From Neckera pumila (Eukaryota > Streptophyta > Bryopsida > Hypnales > Neckeraceae), in NCBI GenBank assembly GCA_963969595.1, contig OZ018409.1, forward strand, positions 32,005,282 through 32,069,281: a stretch of DNA of 64,000 nt. Direction: 5' to 3'. Shown one piece after another: positions 32,958 through 44,975 of this stretch. Numbering within the stretch: position 1 is the first letter of the stretch; every line of letters begins with the position of its first letter. Under the pieces are notes generated by a model. The model worked only from the letters and a program-made list of their open reading frames with translations, was not told the DNA's origin and made no database searches. The position numbers and the translations under genes are program-made.

Positions 32958-34011
32958 GTAACGAGGGGATGGAGCTGCTAGCTTCGATCAATCTTGTCAT
33001 GGGGATCCTCCGTCAAAGCTGGATCTGAAGCTCATGTCACGGTGAGACACAATTTCAAGCTTCTTTGTTTGTGGTCTTCATAGATCATCGTAGTAAGTTA
33101 TTGAATTTCACCTTAAAATTGGACTCACAATATTCAATTCTATTCACACATTTTTGGATGAATTGAAGCAGGCGTTTCACAGTATTAATTTGCTTACTTA
33201 ATTTATCGATCATGGTTCAGCGGCCAGACGTACATTCTTTGAAATTTTAATTTTAATTGAAGCATTGAACTTCAATTTCAGCAGATGCCACTTGGATTGC
33301 CTACTTGGATTCTTGCTTGACCCAAGTGGAATAACAAGGCACTCTTGCTCTCTTTGTGAAATGGAACCGATTTTGGTGGATATATCTTTTGGGATTGCTT
33401 TCTGAGTCTACGGCAACTTGAGCTTGCTAAAGATTGAGCAAGTTATCACCGAGCATGGAAATTGACTTCAATGTAGATAGATCCCCTCCTGCAATCTGGA
33501 TCGCCCCAAAGAAAAATGTCCAAAAGTAACAAACAAAAGAAATGAAACCCAAAGCCTTGCCTTGTTTTGCAGTGTCCGCAGAGCATGGCCATCGTTACTC
33601 ACCAAACTTGGCACGCTCAAATTTTCCATTTTAAAATTTTGAAGGGTCTTCAATTTCCTTGTCCCTCATCCTTGCTCATCAAATATGACCCATGTACATG
33701 AGTTGAGTAACCACTCATCAAGTAGAATAAAGGATAAAGCAACTAAACTTCCCTCTAAACTTAAGATGAACAATGATTTCAAGGGCCATTCCTTGGTACA
33801 TTAGGCTTGTGTCAAGAGAATATATATTGTGAAGGGCCCATAGCGCTTTTTATCCACATTTGAGAGTGTCAAACGGCTTATAGCACGTATTAAGGGTAGC
33901 CATGCTCTCATGATCAATATTCACTTGCTCTATCTGTTAGTCTATCACCACCTACCCTAGGCACATCTCTGCAGGACGTCACCAGGTTACCATAGTCTCT
34001 AGTCTATAGTA

Positions 34012-34233
34012 CATTAGAAGGGATTTGGGAGCCTTGGAGGGCCGTTTCAGGCCTGTTCTCCAATTTGGCCTAATGTAGTGAACAGCGATACAGGACTATC
34101 AGATTTTTTTTCTTTTTCAAAAATGATGTGGCAGTCACTGTGCCACATCAACCAACTGTTGCAACTGCGTTGCCTTTTTCTGGAAAGGCAAGGGTGCTTG
34201 CAGCCCTCCAAGACCTTCAAATCCCCTCTAATG
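34012..34233. mobile_element. CATTAG-ended TIR element, copy 2 (222 bp)
   Basis: CATTAGAAGGGATTTGGGAG then CCTTGGAGGGC at the left is inverted at the right as GCCCTCCAAGACCTTCAAAT then CCCCTCTAATG. The TIR is about 31 bp. A GTGGCAC-type inner hairpin (GATGTGGCAGTCACTGTGCC) lies at 34127-34146. Confidence 0.82.
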
Positions 34234-37213
34234 AGCCAATAACAAAACAAAAGCAGGCCAAGAAAGAGATAAGGATATTCCAATATTCTCCATCAAAGAG
34301 AAACAACTAGTTACCATATTAAGGATGTAGAAGACTAAAATGTCTAATGAATGACTTTCTAAAAACTTAAAAAATAAAAGATTCACCTATTTATTCAATA
34401 ATCAAATAAATTTTTGACTTACTACTTCAATGATAGACTTTATCCTTTTGAACTTAACTAAAAATTCGTGTTAGAAATCTAACTTTTTTACAATAATAGA
34501 CTAACACTATTAGGGGCCTGATTTCCATTCACTTTAGAATTTGCATGTCACTGTGATTTGATGCAACAAAATGGATGAATCTGGATTAATGTACAAGGGG
34601 GCTTTTCCAATGAAACATCAATCAAGTGGCTCTGATTCAATTTCATCTTACCTTAATACTCAACCTCAGGTATCTCGGAAGGGATTCTTTATCATACTAC
34701 TAAAATCATAGCTCCCTCTGTAATATCACAAATCCTACCATTAATAATAGGGGCTTATGTTTGCTATGCTACGCATTCATTGTATCACATATTAGTAAAA
34801 TTTTGATATAATTGAATAGAATGCATGATAATGATTTCAATAAGTCTTTGAAATAATTAGTTTTAATATTTTGTAAGAATATTTTCAATCATGCATATAT
34901 AAAAATAATATTTTCACACAATGTTATAATACGAAAATAGAGTAGTAGTTTGCAATCACCTCTGTAATATCACTTTGACAGCTTTTATGATTTCAAAATT
35001 CTATTGCTACTACCAATTGATTTGAGAAATATATTCACTTGAAGGGATTTTGGATTTCACAACAATTAAGTTGTTCATGAAGTTTTTGAAATTTACAAGT
35101 TTTTCTTTTCAATTCACCAAGTTTTTGGGTTGCCATTGTTCGTAACAATTGAGTCAACTTTTGAATGCATTACAAGAAATGTGTATCTTTTACAGTATTC
35201 AACATTGCATATATTTCATTTATCATTCCATAAATTTCTATTGTACATTTCAATATATGCTTACTTATAAACAAAATTATACAAAGATTTTCGTAATTTT
35301 TGTTTGAAGATTTATTGAAATTTTTGTTCTGCATTTTATCTAATACATAAAAATTCTAATAAAATTCTAATGATGAATGCATAGCGTAGCAAGCGCCAAC
35401 CGCTAGTACCTTATAAATAAATAAAAAGGATTCAAAACCTTTGGCTATGAATGTTATGAGTATCTATTGCTAATCATTTGAAGGGACTAGGGTTCTTAAC
35501 TATCGCTCCAATAGTGGAATGAACACATAAAATTGATGCAACTTCCACATACTACTAGAAAATTTGTGACCAAATCAATAAAAAATTCAACAAAAAAATA
35601 TTGATTTTGTTTGTTGATTTGGACAAAACAAAACAAAATTAATTTGGTTGTTGATTTTGTCAAATCCAAAATAAACAAAACAAAAGAACATATATCATAT
35701 GTAGACAACCCATGAACAACCACGTGGACAACCTACTGCTGCTTGGGTTTGAGTCCATGACCTCTTTAAAACAAAGCCAAAGCTCCAACCATTGCACCAT
35801 GGTTGGAGCTCTTTGTACATGGGACATTGGAAGAAAGAATGCTATTAGAACATTGTCACAAAGGGTGTGCGGAAGCTTCCTTCTGCAATAACTTTTGAAG
35901 CATAACTTGCACGAAGTTGAAATTTTTATTCGAGATGTCTATCTTGATGGTAATCATTTCTCACATTTTGAAAAAAACAACTAAAAATCATTTTATATTT
36001 AAAAAACAATTAAATTAATAGGTCTTGTTTTGAATTTTAGGTTTAGAGTCTTGTGGAGTTCCAAAATTTAATAATTTAGAGCTGAAATTTCATGGTCTAT
36101 TTGCATAGTAGGAACTCATGTTTCTACCTAGGGGAATTTAAAAATATTTTATTTTGTGTTGTCTACGTCAGTGTAAAGAGGGCTCTTTTGCGCACGCAAA
36201 TCTGAACATTTAAGATGGTTTCAAGATCAATTTTTTGGTCAAATCTCTTTACCGTGAAGTCTTCCCAAATGGCCTATTTTTATTTTCTTCAAAAATTGTT
36301 TTTCCTATTTTTTACAAATTAAAACGTCAAAGTATGTATTTTTTCAAAATTTCAGCTCACTCTTTTTTGTAAATAACTTTTGACCTAGATTTTTTTTAGA
36401 TCTAAAATTTTGGTGATTTGCTATTTTTAGTATTTTATTAATTACTTTTATCTTATTTTATTTTTAAAAATTCATATGCAAAAGCTCATGAGTATTGGAA
36501 CAAAAACGGACACTCCTTCTTGCAACAACTCACATACTAGAAGTAAGTTTTTATTTATTTATTCATTACCAATTAGGCATTCTTGTAAGTCAACAAATCT
36601 TGATGGCCATTTTCTCCTTTATATTGTATCCAGTTTCTATGAAAATTGTTGGAAAAGTTTGGTATTGAAGTCTAGTTTTAATGGTAAAATTTTCAATTTA
36701 ATTTAAGATGTTTTGACTTTTTGACAAGTAGTTTATTAGAAGGTGGTTTGGCCAAAAATCATATTTCTTTTGTAACTTTTCAACAATTTTGCAATAAATT
36801 CAATTTTTTGACATTTTTTCAAACAAACTATTTTGTAGTAGATTTTCATTTATTCCAAAAATTATAAAGCAATCTCTAAATTTGAAGAATTGTAATGATG
36901 GATTATAAAATGCAACGGCCAATAAAATATTGTTCATCTTGAAGTTCAAATTCTATATAGATATAATATACATTATGAATTACAAATGCAAATACATGTT
37001 TTGATATGGATATGGATGGATATGTCCAACCTCTTTATCTTACAGTTTTTGAATTTTTGGAAGTTGATCATCTGTAAGATTATAATTTGAACTACAGTTG
37101 CCACATTAAAAGCAAGAGCTATTCAAATAAGTGAACATTATAGTGAATCACTTTGTGAAATTTTTGCAAGATATAGAATTTTATAGAATACTAGTGTGGC
37201 CTGTGCCATTGGC
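34234..37213. other. Long AT-rich stretch without genes
   Basis: Only short frames. A hairpin AGCTCCAACCATTGCACCATGGTTGGAGCT occurs at 35780-35809 next to TTTGAGTCCATGACCTC; it resembles a tRNA-like fragment common in plant repeats but does not fold as a tRNA gene. Confidence 0.4.
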
Positions 37214-37520
37214 ACAGTCAAAATCATAGTAAAAAAAAATTTCAAATTTATTGATTCATAATAAAAACTTTGAAATTCAATATCTTTCACACTGTCATTC
37301 CAAATACCACGAAACAAAGCCCGTCCACCCCTCCTTGTCAAGAGCTTTCCAATGATACCAAGAACGCGACCAAAATCAAAGTAAAAGTAACTTTCAAATT
37401 TTTTGATCCATAAATACTTTGAAATTCAATAACTTCTGCACCATAGCTCCAAACGCAACGAAACCAAGCCCGTGCAACCCTCCTTGCCGAGAGCTTTCCA
37501 ATAGTGCCAAGCACACGGCC
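37214..37520. repeat. Two tandem units of about 155 bp
   Basis: Both units share AAATCAAAGTAAAA, TTTGAAATTCAATA, CAACGAAACCAAGCCCGT, CTCCTTGCCGAGAGCTTTCC and AATAGTGCCAAG with a few percent of differences. No coding role is seen. Confidence 0.8.
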
Positions 37521-38171
37521 AAGGGACACACAGTCTAGGAGATCTCAACGTAACAAAACAAAACAAACAAACCGCCAAACTTAAGGTATGGATGGGACAT
37601 GACATATCTCAATTGTTTGAGGTAGTCACAATCTGGTAGTACATGGTGCTATTCGAAAGCGCTTGCGGATGGAAGTGTGACTCTCCAACTATAGCTCAAT
37701 TTGTAAATCAAAGGACTGTGGATTAGGGCTTTTTTTTTGGGCTTTCTGATGCCAGATTGAACCAGAAAAAAAAATCTGGCTAGAAAAGGTTATAAAAAAT
37801 GCCAAAAAAATTGGATGAAATCGCCAAACAACTTTGAAATAAAAAAAAATATTAGATGAAATTGCCTAATTGTGAATGAAAACCATACCATACATCCAAT
37901 AAGTGGATGAATGTTGCAATTTGGAGCACCACTGTAACATTTTATATCGCCACTATGGCACTTCTTCAAAAATGAAAAAAAAGCCCTGCTGTGGATGTCA
38001 TGGCTCAACGTTTTGCAGAGCCTGGCACTCTTCATTCAACTCTTGTTTTTAGTGTAGAAAGCTGGCAATCTTATATACATTCCAGGTGGATTAAATAGTA
38101 TATTCAAGATCCCACTATGACCATTTGTCATTTGTTTGAGCTTGTAAACATTGAATTATGAGTTTGGATTA

Positions 38172-39850
38172 GAGCATCGCCACCCATTCACGGGGCAGCT
38201 CCCGGCCCGGGGCTCGAGCGGGGCCGGTCAAGAAAAAGTGAGCCATCGCGAGCAAGGGGAAGGACAGAAAGTTGCCGGTCACGGCGCAAATGGCTCCGAG
38301 AATGGTAGTGCCCCGTCCCCGGCTCCTTGCCCCGGTTGTTGACTATGTACATATATTCTCTTGAGATACAGCTTGTCGGGTTTCTTTTTGAATTTGGTCC
38401 ACTTGTAGGTGCAATGATAATGCACAGAAAAACAAAATTGAAAAAGGAAGATGTGAGCAAGTCATAGAGGATTTAAAATTACTAGGTCCGGTCTTGATAT
38501 TTAAGAGAAATTGGACACAAAAATTATATTAAAAATTCCATTAAAAATTTGGAGTTAAAACAATCAAAAAATTGTGAAAAATTCAAAAAGTGTCCAATGC
38601 TTCTACAATTTGACATGGAGGTGCCTAATGTAGTAAGCCACATGTACACAAGTTTTTAAAACGTTCCACCCACCGAAGACAAAGTTGTGGCTATGTTCAC
38701 TCAACTGTGACTAATGTGACTAATACCCCCAAGGGATATTAGTCACATTAATTACAGTTGAACCAATCTCCTGAAATGCATGCCTTCATAGTTTGAAAAC
38801 GGTCCCAAAACTTTCCAATAGTTTCAACTAATCCTAAACAAGCACCCCAACATATAAAATTAGAAACGTGAATGCCAAATCCATTTTTAATTTTAATTTA
38901 GAGTTAAAACAATAAAAAAAATGTGAAAAATTCAAAAAGTGTCCAATGCTTCTACAATTTGACATGGTAAGTAGTAACAAAAAATAATCTCTCATCATCC
39001 TTCTGTGCATCTCTTGTCTATCTCTAACAACATTTGGAGCTCTACCAGGCCAAGAGCCACCAGCACGTGCATGTATGTCTATACCATCTCCATTGGCCCT
39101 TTGCATTTGTAGAACCCATTGCAAATTCAATTCATCATCCTCATCATCCTCCCTCATAGCCTGTCTAGTAGCCAATAGTCTGGTCCTCCAAGGATGCATT
39201 CTCTGAAGCCTTTATCACTCAAAGCACAATACAACAATTCTTAAACTGCTCAAAGAACTGGAAAAAATGAACACCGGAACAACTCAAAGGAAATTCAAAA
39301 AATGCCTAAAATAGATCAACAAAGCGGCTTCAAGGACCTTATAGCAACTCCAAGTGACCTTTCAAAAAATAGAACTAAATTTCCACATCAAGCTGCCACA
39401 ACACCTCTAAACATCCCCGGCTGCACCTATTAACAATGAAATTATGTTTCATTTGTACTTGGAAGAAAACTCTACACCTAAATCCTCCTAATGATGCTAA
39501 AATTAACTCCGCCGCAACTCCTTTTCTTCTCTCGTCTCGGAAATTCTTCAAACAGTGCACTCACTCCCGGCCAAGACTTGCGGCAGTTTCCATTGCGAAA
39601 CACAAACCCTCACTCCTTCTCTCCCGAAGCCCCATTACTTTTCAATTTTTTCCAAATTCCCAAAAACTGACAACTTACACTTATTAAAGTCTGATAACTT
39701 ATAGCACACTCGTGTCATTGACTTTTGCTAGCATGAGACTTTGGCCGTGAACAAGTGGGGACCTCCCCGGCCAAATGAAACCCAAGAGAAACTGGGCCCT
39801 GGCCAACCCATGCCCTGAGCCGCGTCCCCCGTGAATGGTTGGCGATGCTC
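38172..39850 (-). mobile_element. PIF/Harbinger element, internally deleted, with transposase N-terminus
   Basis: GAGCATCGCCACCCATTCAC at the left pairs with its inverse GTGAATGGTTGGCGATGCTC at the right, and TTA flanks both ends (38169-38171, 39851-39853). The minus frame from 39199 carries GGSWPGRAPNVVRDRQEMHR followed by RMMRDYF, which matches the N-terminal part of plant HARBI1-type nucleases (GGSxPGRxxxxRxRxEGHxRLxxDYF). It then leaves homology, so the DDE domain is deleted. A direct repeat of about 60 bp (AAATTCAAAAAGTGTCCAAT...) at 38555-38617 and 38905-38967 marks the rearrangement. Confidence 0.85.
38697..38763. repeat. Hairpin inside the Harbinger element
   Basis: ACTAATGTGACTAATA pairs with TATTAGTCACATTAAT around a short loop, extended by CAACTGT/ACAGTTG outside. 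It could be a separate tiny element. Confidence 0.65.
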
Positions 39851-39853
39851 TTA

Positions 39854-41243
39854 GATCCAACTTATTTGGATTTAAGGGAGTCTCTAGATAACAATATATC
39901 TTTATTGCAATTGATAGTGACAAAGTCATTACTTTGGGCGCATTGAATTTACTAAATTTTTTAGCATCTTGATGGCAAAGAGTGTAGTAGTTGAGCAGAC
40001 CAAAGCATCGTGGATGGGTGGCAAAAGGGAGGCTTGTTGATCTCTTGAAAACAAATAAGAAATTATTAAACATGATGTGAGTAAAAAGGAGGCTTGTTGA
40101 TCTCTTGAAAGCAAATAAGAAATTATTAAACATGATGCGAGTAGTTCATTGGAATATATAAGGGTTTTTTTAATAGCAAAGAACTTGGAATGAAAGTGAA
40201 ATGGATTCTACAATGTGCACAAAATATTCCCTCTGCATCATAAACCTATGATAGAATTTTGTAATATCATATATAAAGTTGAGTGTAAAGTAATCTCTCT
40301 ATCTTTCATCAAATGCACATGCCAAACCTCTTTGTCTCTCATAAAAAATGATCCGAGAAATGATCTTTATAGTATGCTACTTCCTTTTGCCTCAACAGTG
40401 ATACATCATCCGAGTCATTGTCAAACAAAGTTGTCAATACACTAAAAGAGAATGATGACGTAAATGACTTGCAAGAATAATTGCACAACAGTCATTCCGT
40501 ACACATATGCCTGTGAAATGACTTGGGGGCTTGAGTCATTGTGGACAAGTCATTTTTAATAATTATTGCAGTTGCTTTGTCACCATCCATTTCAAACTTG
40601 GATGTAAATTGGATGAGGAAATCTACTTGTCAAATGAAGTAGAAAGGGCAGCGATTGGGCAGGTCTATTCACTTGCATATGTGGCGAGGGCCTCTATCAT
40701 GTCCGCTTAGTTAGTAGTTAATGTGTCACATACAATATGGCAAGAGCTTCTACCTTGTTTGCCTAGTCAAATAATTGATGTGTTAAGCTGAATCTCACTT
40801 GGATAGTGAAGTAATGAGTCATTTTAGAGTGTCAACAATGTTTGCACAATGGCCTGTAGGACTCACTTTTGCACATATGATATTTGTTGATAGGACATTG
40901 AAATCTACTATTTGAGCTTTGAAGGATCCCCTCATGTTGTCACCTCCATGCCTACAAGCCTCTCTAGCCCAATTTTCAATCTGGATCTTCTTGGATTTAG
41001 CTTCATTTGTGATTACGTTTCAAATTTGGTGGGAATCCACTCTCTTTGTCATTGTGTGGAGGGTGGAGGGTGGAGAGTGACTATAGTAACCTGCAAATGA
41101 TGTTGACGATCCTCCATTCTTGCATTCATTGTATGCTTCAATTCCAATACTGCAGTTTCCCACTCATTGTATTATGGAGTCATTTTGACTACATAAGTCA
41201 AAATTTCAAACTCCTGAGCTAGTTGATCAACACTCCTATTTTT
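39854..41243. other. Non-coding stretch with a 59-bp tandem duplication
   Basis: AGGAGGCTTGTTGATCTCTT and the rest of a 59-bp unit occur twice at about 40030-40143 with three or four differences. Otherwise no gene or element is recognised. Confidence 0.5.
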
Positions 41244-42980
41244 TTAATCCCTAAAGTTTATTGTGTCCTTAGAGGATAAAATGGATTTTGGGGAGGTTCC
41301 TATAAACTCTTGAATTTTTGGTGAAACTTTTTGAAACTTTCTCGTACGATAGAAAATAAGCCTAGAATTGAATTCGGCAAGCAAAAAAAAAACATACAAA
41401 CAATTAATGTATAAATTTTAATAATTTATTTTTCATATATTGTATTTTTTTTACATGGAAAGCTTTTATTCATTCCATTTGGATTTGTGATGTGAAAATT
41501 ATGGAGCACCTTATTTTATAGGCAATCATAGCATCTTTCTAAGAAAATAATATATAGGATTTATTGTTGAGTCCAATTTGCACATTTTTTTAAAACAAAT
41601 AATTCCACAGCATCAACTTTGATTATTAGAACAATCTCACTATTGGAATTTGTGTCTTTTAATTCCATCTTAGATCTTTTAATCATTACAAAGAAAACCA
41701 AGCCTCCAAAGGGCTGCCAGAAGAGGGTTCCCCAAAGAGGGGGCCTTCGAGAACGTTTGGTTCACTGGCCACAGTGGCCAACTATGGCCAGAATAAAAAA
41801 TATTAAAAATCAATATTTTATAATTAAAAAATATTACAATATTAAAAAAATATTACAATATTAATTTACAAGAAGATGCTGACTTAGCCGAAGTTTGGCC
41901 AGGTCAGACTTTGATTTTTTATAATTTCAAATTTTTTTAAATAAAATAATAAATTTAATGATTATTTTATTTCAGATTTTCAACTCATTTTCTGTACCTT
42001 TCTTGCAGAGTTAAGGTAGACAAGCCCATTGTGGTCAGATGACCCATAGTGGACACCTAATGACCCCATGACAGTTTTTTTGGCCACAATCAATGTCTAA
42101 CCTGACACCAATAGAGTGATTAGTGACCTCATTAGGAACACCTGCTTTTTTAGTGTAAATCATTATAGGAAGTGACTTTTTATAGCCTTCTACATTAGAA
42201 ATTATTGTAACCACTTTAGGTGATCAAGAAGAGCATATTGGATACACTTTTTGTTGGTTATAGGGTAGTCTACTGATTCTTTTGGACAGATCACTTCAGA
42301 AATTCAGGACTAATTCATACTTGGTCCAAAAAATATAATTTCAAATGTCCTCACTCTCTCTCACACTTGTCTTCGTGTGGAAAAACATTTGAAAATTTTC
42401 AGCAACGACATGAGGGTAGACTCCTAATTCTGACCACAATGGGCTGGTTTACCTTAGTGGCCTTCAAACATTCCAGTGGATTTTTTTTAGTTTATAACTT
42501 TTAATTTTAATTTCTTTTTTCCTCCTTTATGACTAATGGGGAACTCTGGCTGAGAATTCACAGCCCTCTTGAGGCCCAATTTTGCTTCTAATGGATTTAC
42601 TTTTCTTGTCTATCACGTACCTTCTTCTACTGAACAATTTTTTTAAAGAATGAAAAATCATGAAATTTTAGTTTTTTCTTATATTCTCAACTCAATTTTT
42701 CATAATAGAGAAATTAAATTAAAAATCTATAGTGCACAAGTTTTAAGCTAAGAAGATTCAAAGTCTCATAATCTAATTTGTCATGGTGCCAAAAGACATG
42801 ATTTCTTCACTTTGAACACATTTATATTGCAATCTATGAGTCCAAAGTGTCTGAAATTTTTTCCACATATTCTTATAATAGTCTATTGCAAGATCCTATG
42901 GTTAGATATGCAAAATTTATATTCTTAATTTTTATCTGTTTGCACAAGAAATGACAAATTTGAACAATTTGAACGATTTG
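41244..42980 (-). mobile_element. TTAA-flanked MITE, family 1, copy I, interrupted, right end lost
   Basis: The left edge TTAATCCCTAAAGTTTATTG starts a reverse-orientation copy. It is split at 41684-42593 by a CATTAG-ended element, and the consensus resumes with TTACTTTTCTTGTCTATCAC. The right end is truncated against a family 4 fragment near 42980. Confidence 0.78.
41684..42593. mobile_element. CATTAG-ended TIR element, copy 3 (about 910 bp), nested in copy I
   Basis: The left end CATTACAAAGAAAACCAAGC then CTCCAAAGGGCTG, and the right end read inversely CATTAGAAGCAAAATTGGGC then CTCAAGAGGGCTG, form the TIR. It has no transposase frame. It contains several CCACAATGGGC / GCCCATTGTGG words in both orientations (42030 and 42440 areas). 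Confidence 0.75.
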
Positions 42981-43101
42981 ATGGATGATAAAGAGTCCTT
43001 CTATATAAGACAAGAGTGCAAATGTTCATCCTTAAAAGTTTGTGTAAAAAAGGGAGTTTTTAACCAATAACTTGACCTCCAATGAGTACTCTTGGACTTT
43101 T

Positions 43102-44328
43102 TTAACCCCTAAAGGATCAAGGTATTTTTTCTGCCAAAAAACACTCAAAATTGCAATTTCTTTAGCAAAGAGTGAAAAAACTTGAAAATAATTATTTTTG
43201 CACAATCATGTAACAGTAGGATCTTACACCTAACTAGTATGGGAATTTGTGGAATTTTTTTTAGAATTTTTGACCACATACATTGCAAGATATTTGCATC
43301 TAAAGAAAAAAACCAAGTTTTTCAGGACATTCCGGGACTAAATTTATTGACTTTGAACCTTCTTAACTTTCATTTTTTGTAATTAAGGTAGTTTGCTCTC
43401 AAACCCACCATTTAAAAGTTGATTGCCTTTTCAGGGAAGCTAAACTCCTTAAAACAATTTTCATTAAACTTTGTAGGAAGAAAAATGGAATTGGCATCTA
43501 ACCTAAGTCGTTTTACATTTTTTGGACCTTTGTAGAATTAGTTACAAATTTTTGAAGTTGACATGCGGTGGTCACTAAAATTGACCACCTCCTGAAATGT
43601 ACATTGCTAGTACATTGAAGAAAGCAAAATGTACCTCTATGTCATAATCACTTTTAGAGCCCGCTTGCTTTTAGCTTGGTGACCAGACTACCTTACAAAG
43701 TTTTGAGCTTTAAATCCTTGTGGTGGAAAATTGAATTGAGATTCTAAGAAAAAATGTCAAAAAATCTAATTTTCATTCTTTAAAAAAAGTTAGTAAGTAG
43801 AAGTAGGTACGAGATAGAAGGAAAATGTAAATTATTAATATCTCTAAGATGGAATTAAAATGCAATAATCCCAATGGTGAGATTGTTGTAGCAAGCAAAC
43901 TAAACCATGTGGAACTCTTTTTTTTGAAAAATTGTTAAAATTGCATTCAAAAATAAATCCTACAAGTTATTTTTCAAAAATATGCTCTAATTGCCTGAAA
44001 AACAAGATTGTCCATAACTTTCTCATAACAAATCCAAATGGAATGAATCAAAGCTTCTTATGTAGATAAAAATATAATTTATGAGAAAAAAAATTAAAAT
44101 TTAATTTTTGAAATTTTTTGGTTGCCTCCTCTCCCCTATTTTGAGCTTATTTGGGCATAACTTTTGCTCCCGAGCACCCATTGAAAAAAAAGTTATATTC
44201 CCACAAAGCGAATCAATTTTTCTATCTTCAAATATAGTTTCAAAAAACCAGGACAAAATTCCGCCTATAGGCACCTGCCCAAAATCCCATTTATCTCTTT
44301 GAAGAGACAATGGTCCTTTAGGGATTAA
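43102..44328 (+). mobile_element. TTAA-flanked MITE, family 1, copy J, nested and itself interrupted
   Basis: The edges are TTAACCCCTAAAGGATC and GGTCCTTTAGGGATTAA. After removing the TA-target MITE at 43386-43693 the length is about 916 bp, the family norm. It interrupts a family 4 element: the sequence before it (to GGACTTTTTTAA) and after it (TTAAGCAAATGATTC) join to match CCATTTTTTTAAGCCATCG at 44905-44923, so TTAA was duplicated on insertion. Confidence 0.9.
43386..43693. mobile_element. TA-target MITE, AGG(G/T)AGGAGGT family, copy 3, nested in copy J
   Basis: It begins AGGTAGTTTGCTCTC and ends GACCAGACTACCT with TA on both sides. Uninterrupted family 1 copies read TTTTTGCACTACAAAG here, with one TA. 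308 bp, close to copy 2 in length. Confidence 0.85.
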
Positions 44329-44460
44329 GCAAATGATTCACGTGGTATCAAAAAGGATGATTTCCACGGTGACCAGTCCAACATTCCAAGATTGAAGTAA
44401 CATGTATAAAAAAGAAGGTTAAACCAATTTAAAAGGGTACCTTTTGTGTCACATCCCATA

Positions 44461-44752
44461 AGGTAGGTAGGTAGCTACACCTAAAATCATATAGTTAAGC
44501 AATTTAGTATGGTTCCCATCATTACATTGAAAAACTTTTTGTGGGGTCTTGTTGGTAGTCAAAAAGAGATTCTAGATTCTCTTAGAATGCAATTTTTGTA
44601 CACTGTTTGAATAAACTACTAATTTTCAAACTGCGGAAAATAAGGTTTAGGGCAACCAATCATAAACTCTCATTAATAGTAAAAGCACACTTTTAGGCAA
44701 GAATCTAGCCTGTACAATTTTAGAAAGCAGTCAAAATTAGGTGTAATTATCA
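44461..44752 (-). mobile_element. TA-target MITE, AGGTAACTAC family, copy 2
   Basis: It starts AGGTAGGTAGGTAGCTACAC, reads CTAAAATC inward, and ends AATTAGGTGTAATTATCA, with TA at each side. The interior aligns inversely with 14272-14553 and 51726-51977 (for example TGGGGTCTTGTTGGTAGTC). Confidence 0.75.
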
Positions 44753-44975
44753 TAGCCTTGTAACGCTGCCACGACACTAAGTATCCGATTGATGACAAAG
44801 AATCCTTCTATATAGAACAGAAGTGCAACCGAATTCATTTTCGAAATTTTGTTCTAAAAAGGGAAGATCTTCTAAAGTAGTTTGATTTCCAATGGAAACT
44901 TTTTCCATTTTTTTAAGCCATCGATTCCCACTGTATTAGAAAGGATGATTTCCGCTGAGACCAGTCCGTCCTTTA
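44753..44975. mobile_element. TTAA-type MITE, family 4, copy 3
   Basis: GCCTTGTAACGCTGCCACGA, CACTAAGTATCCGATTGATG, AAAGAATCCTTCTATATAGA and GAAAGGATGATTTCCGC match copies at 29379 and 55649. It ends at the TTAA (44972-44975) where the next element starts. It supplies the empty-site allele for copy J. Confidence 0.7.

Noticed and set aside
35740..35820. tRNA-like segment (GGGTTTGAGTCCATGACC followed by a hairpin)
   Set aside because: It does not form a cloverleaf and lacks an A box and acceptor stem; it is a short hairpin in a repeat.
37138..37529. Minus-strand frames with Arg-rich starts (MTRRGG..., MSLGRVLG...)
   Set aside because: They are the two units of the 155-bp tandem repeat read in similar frames, not genes.
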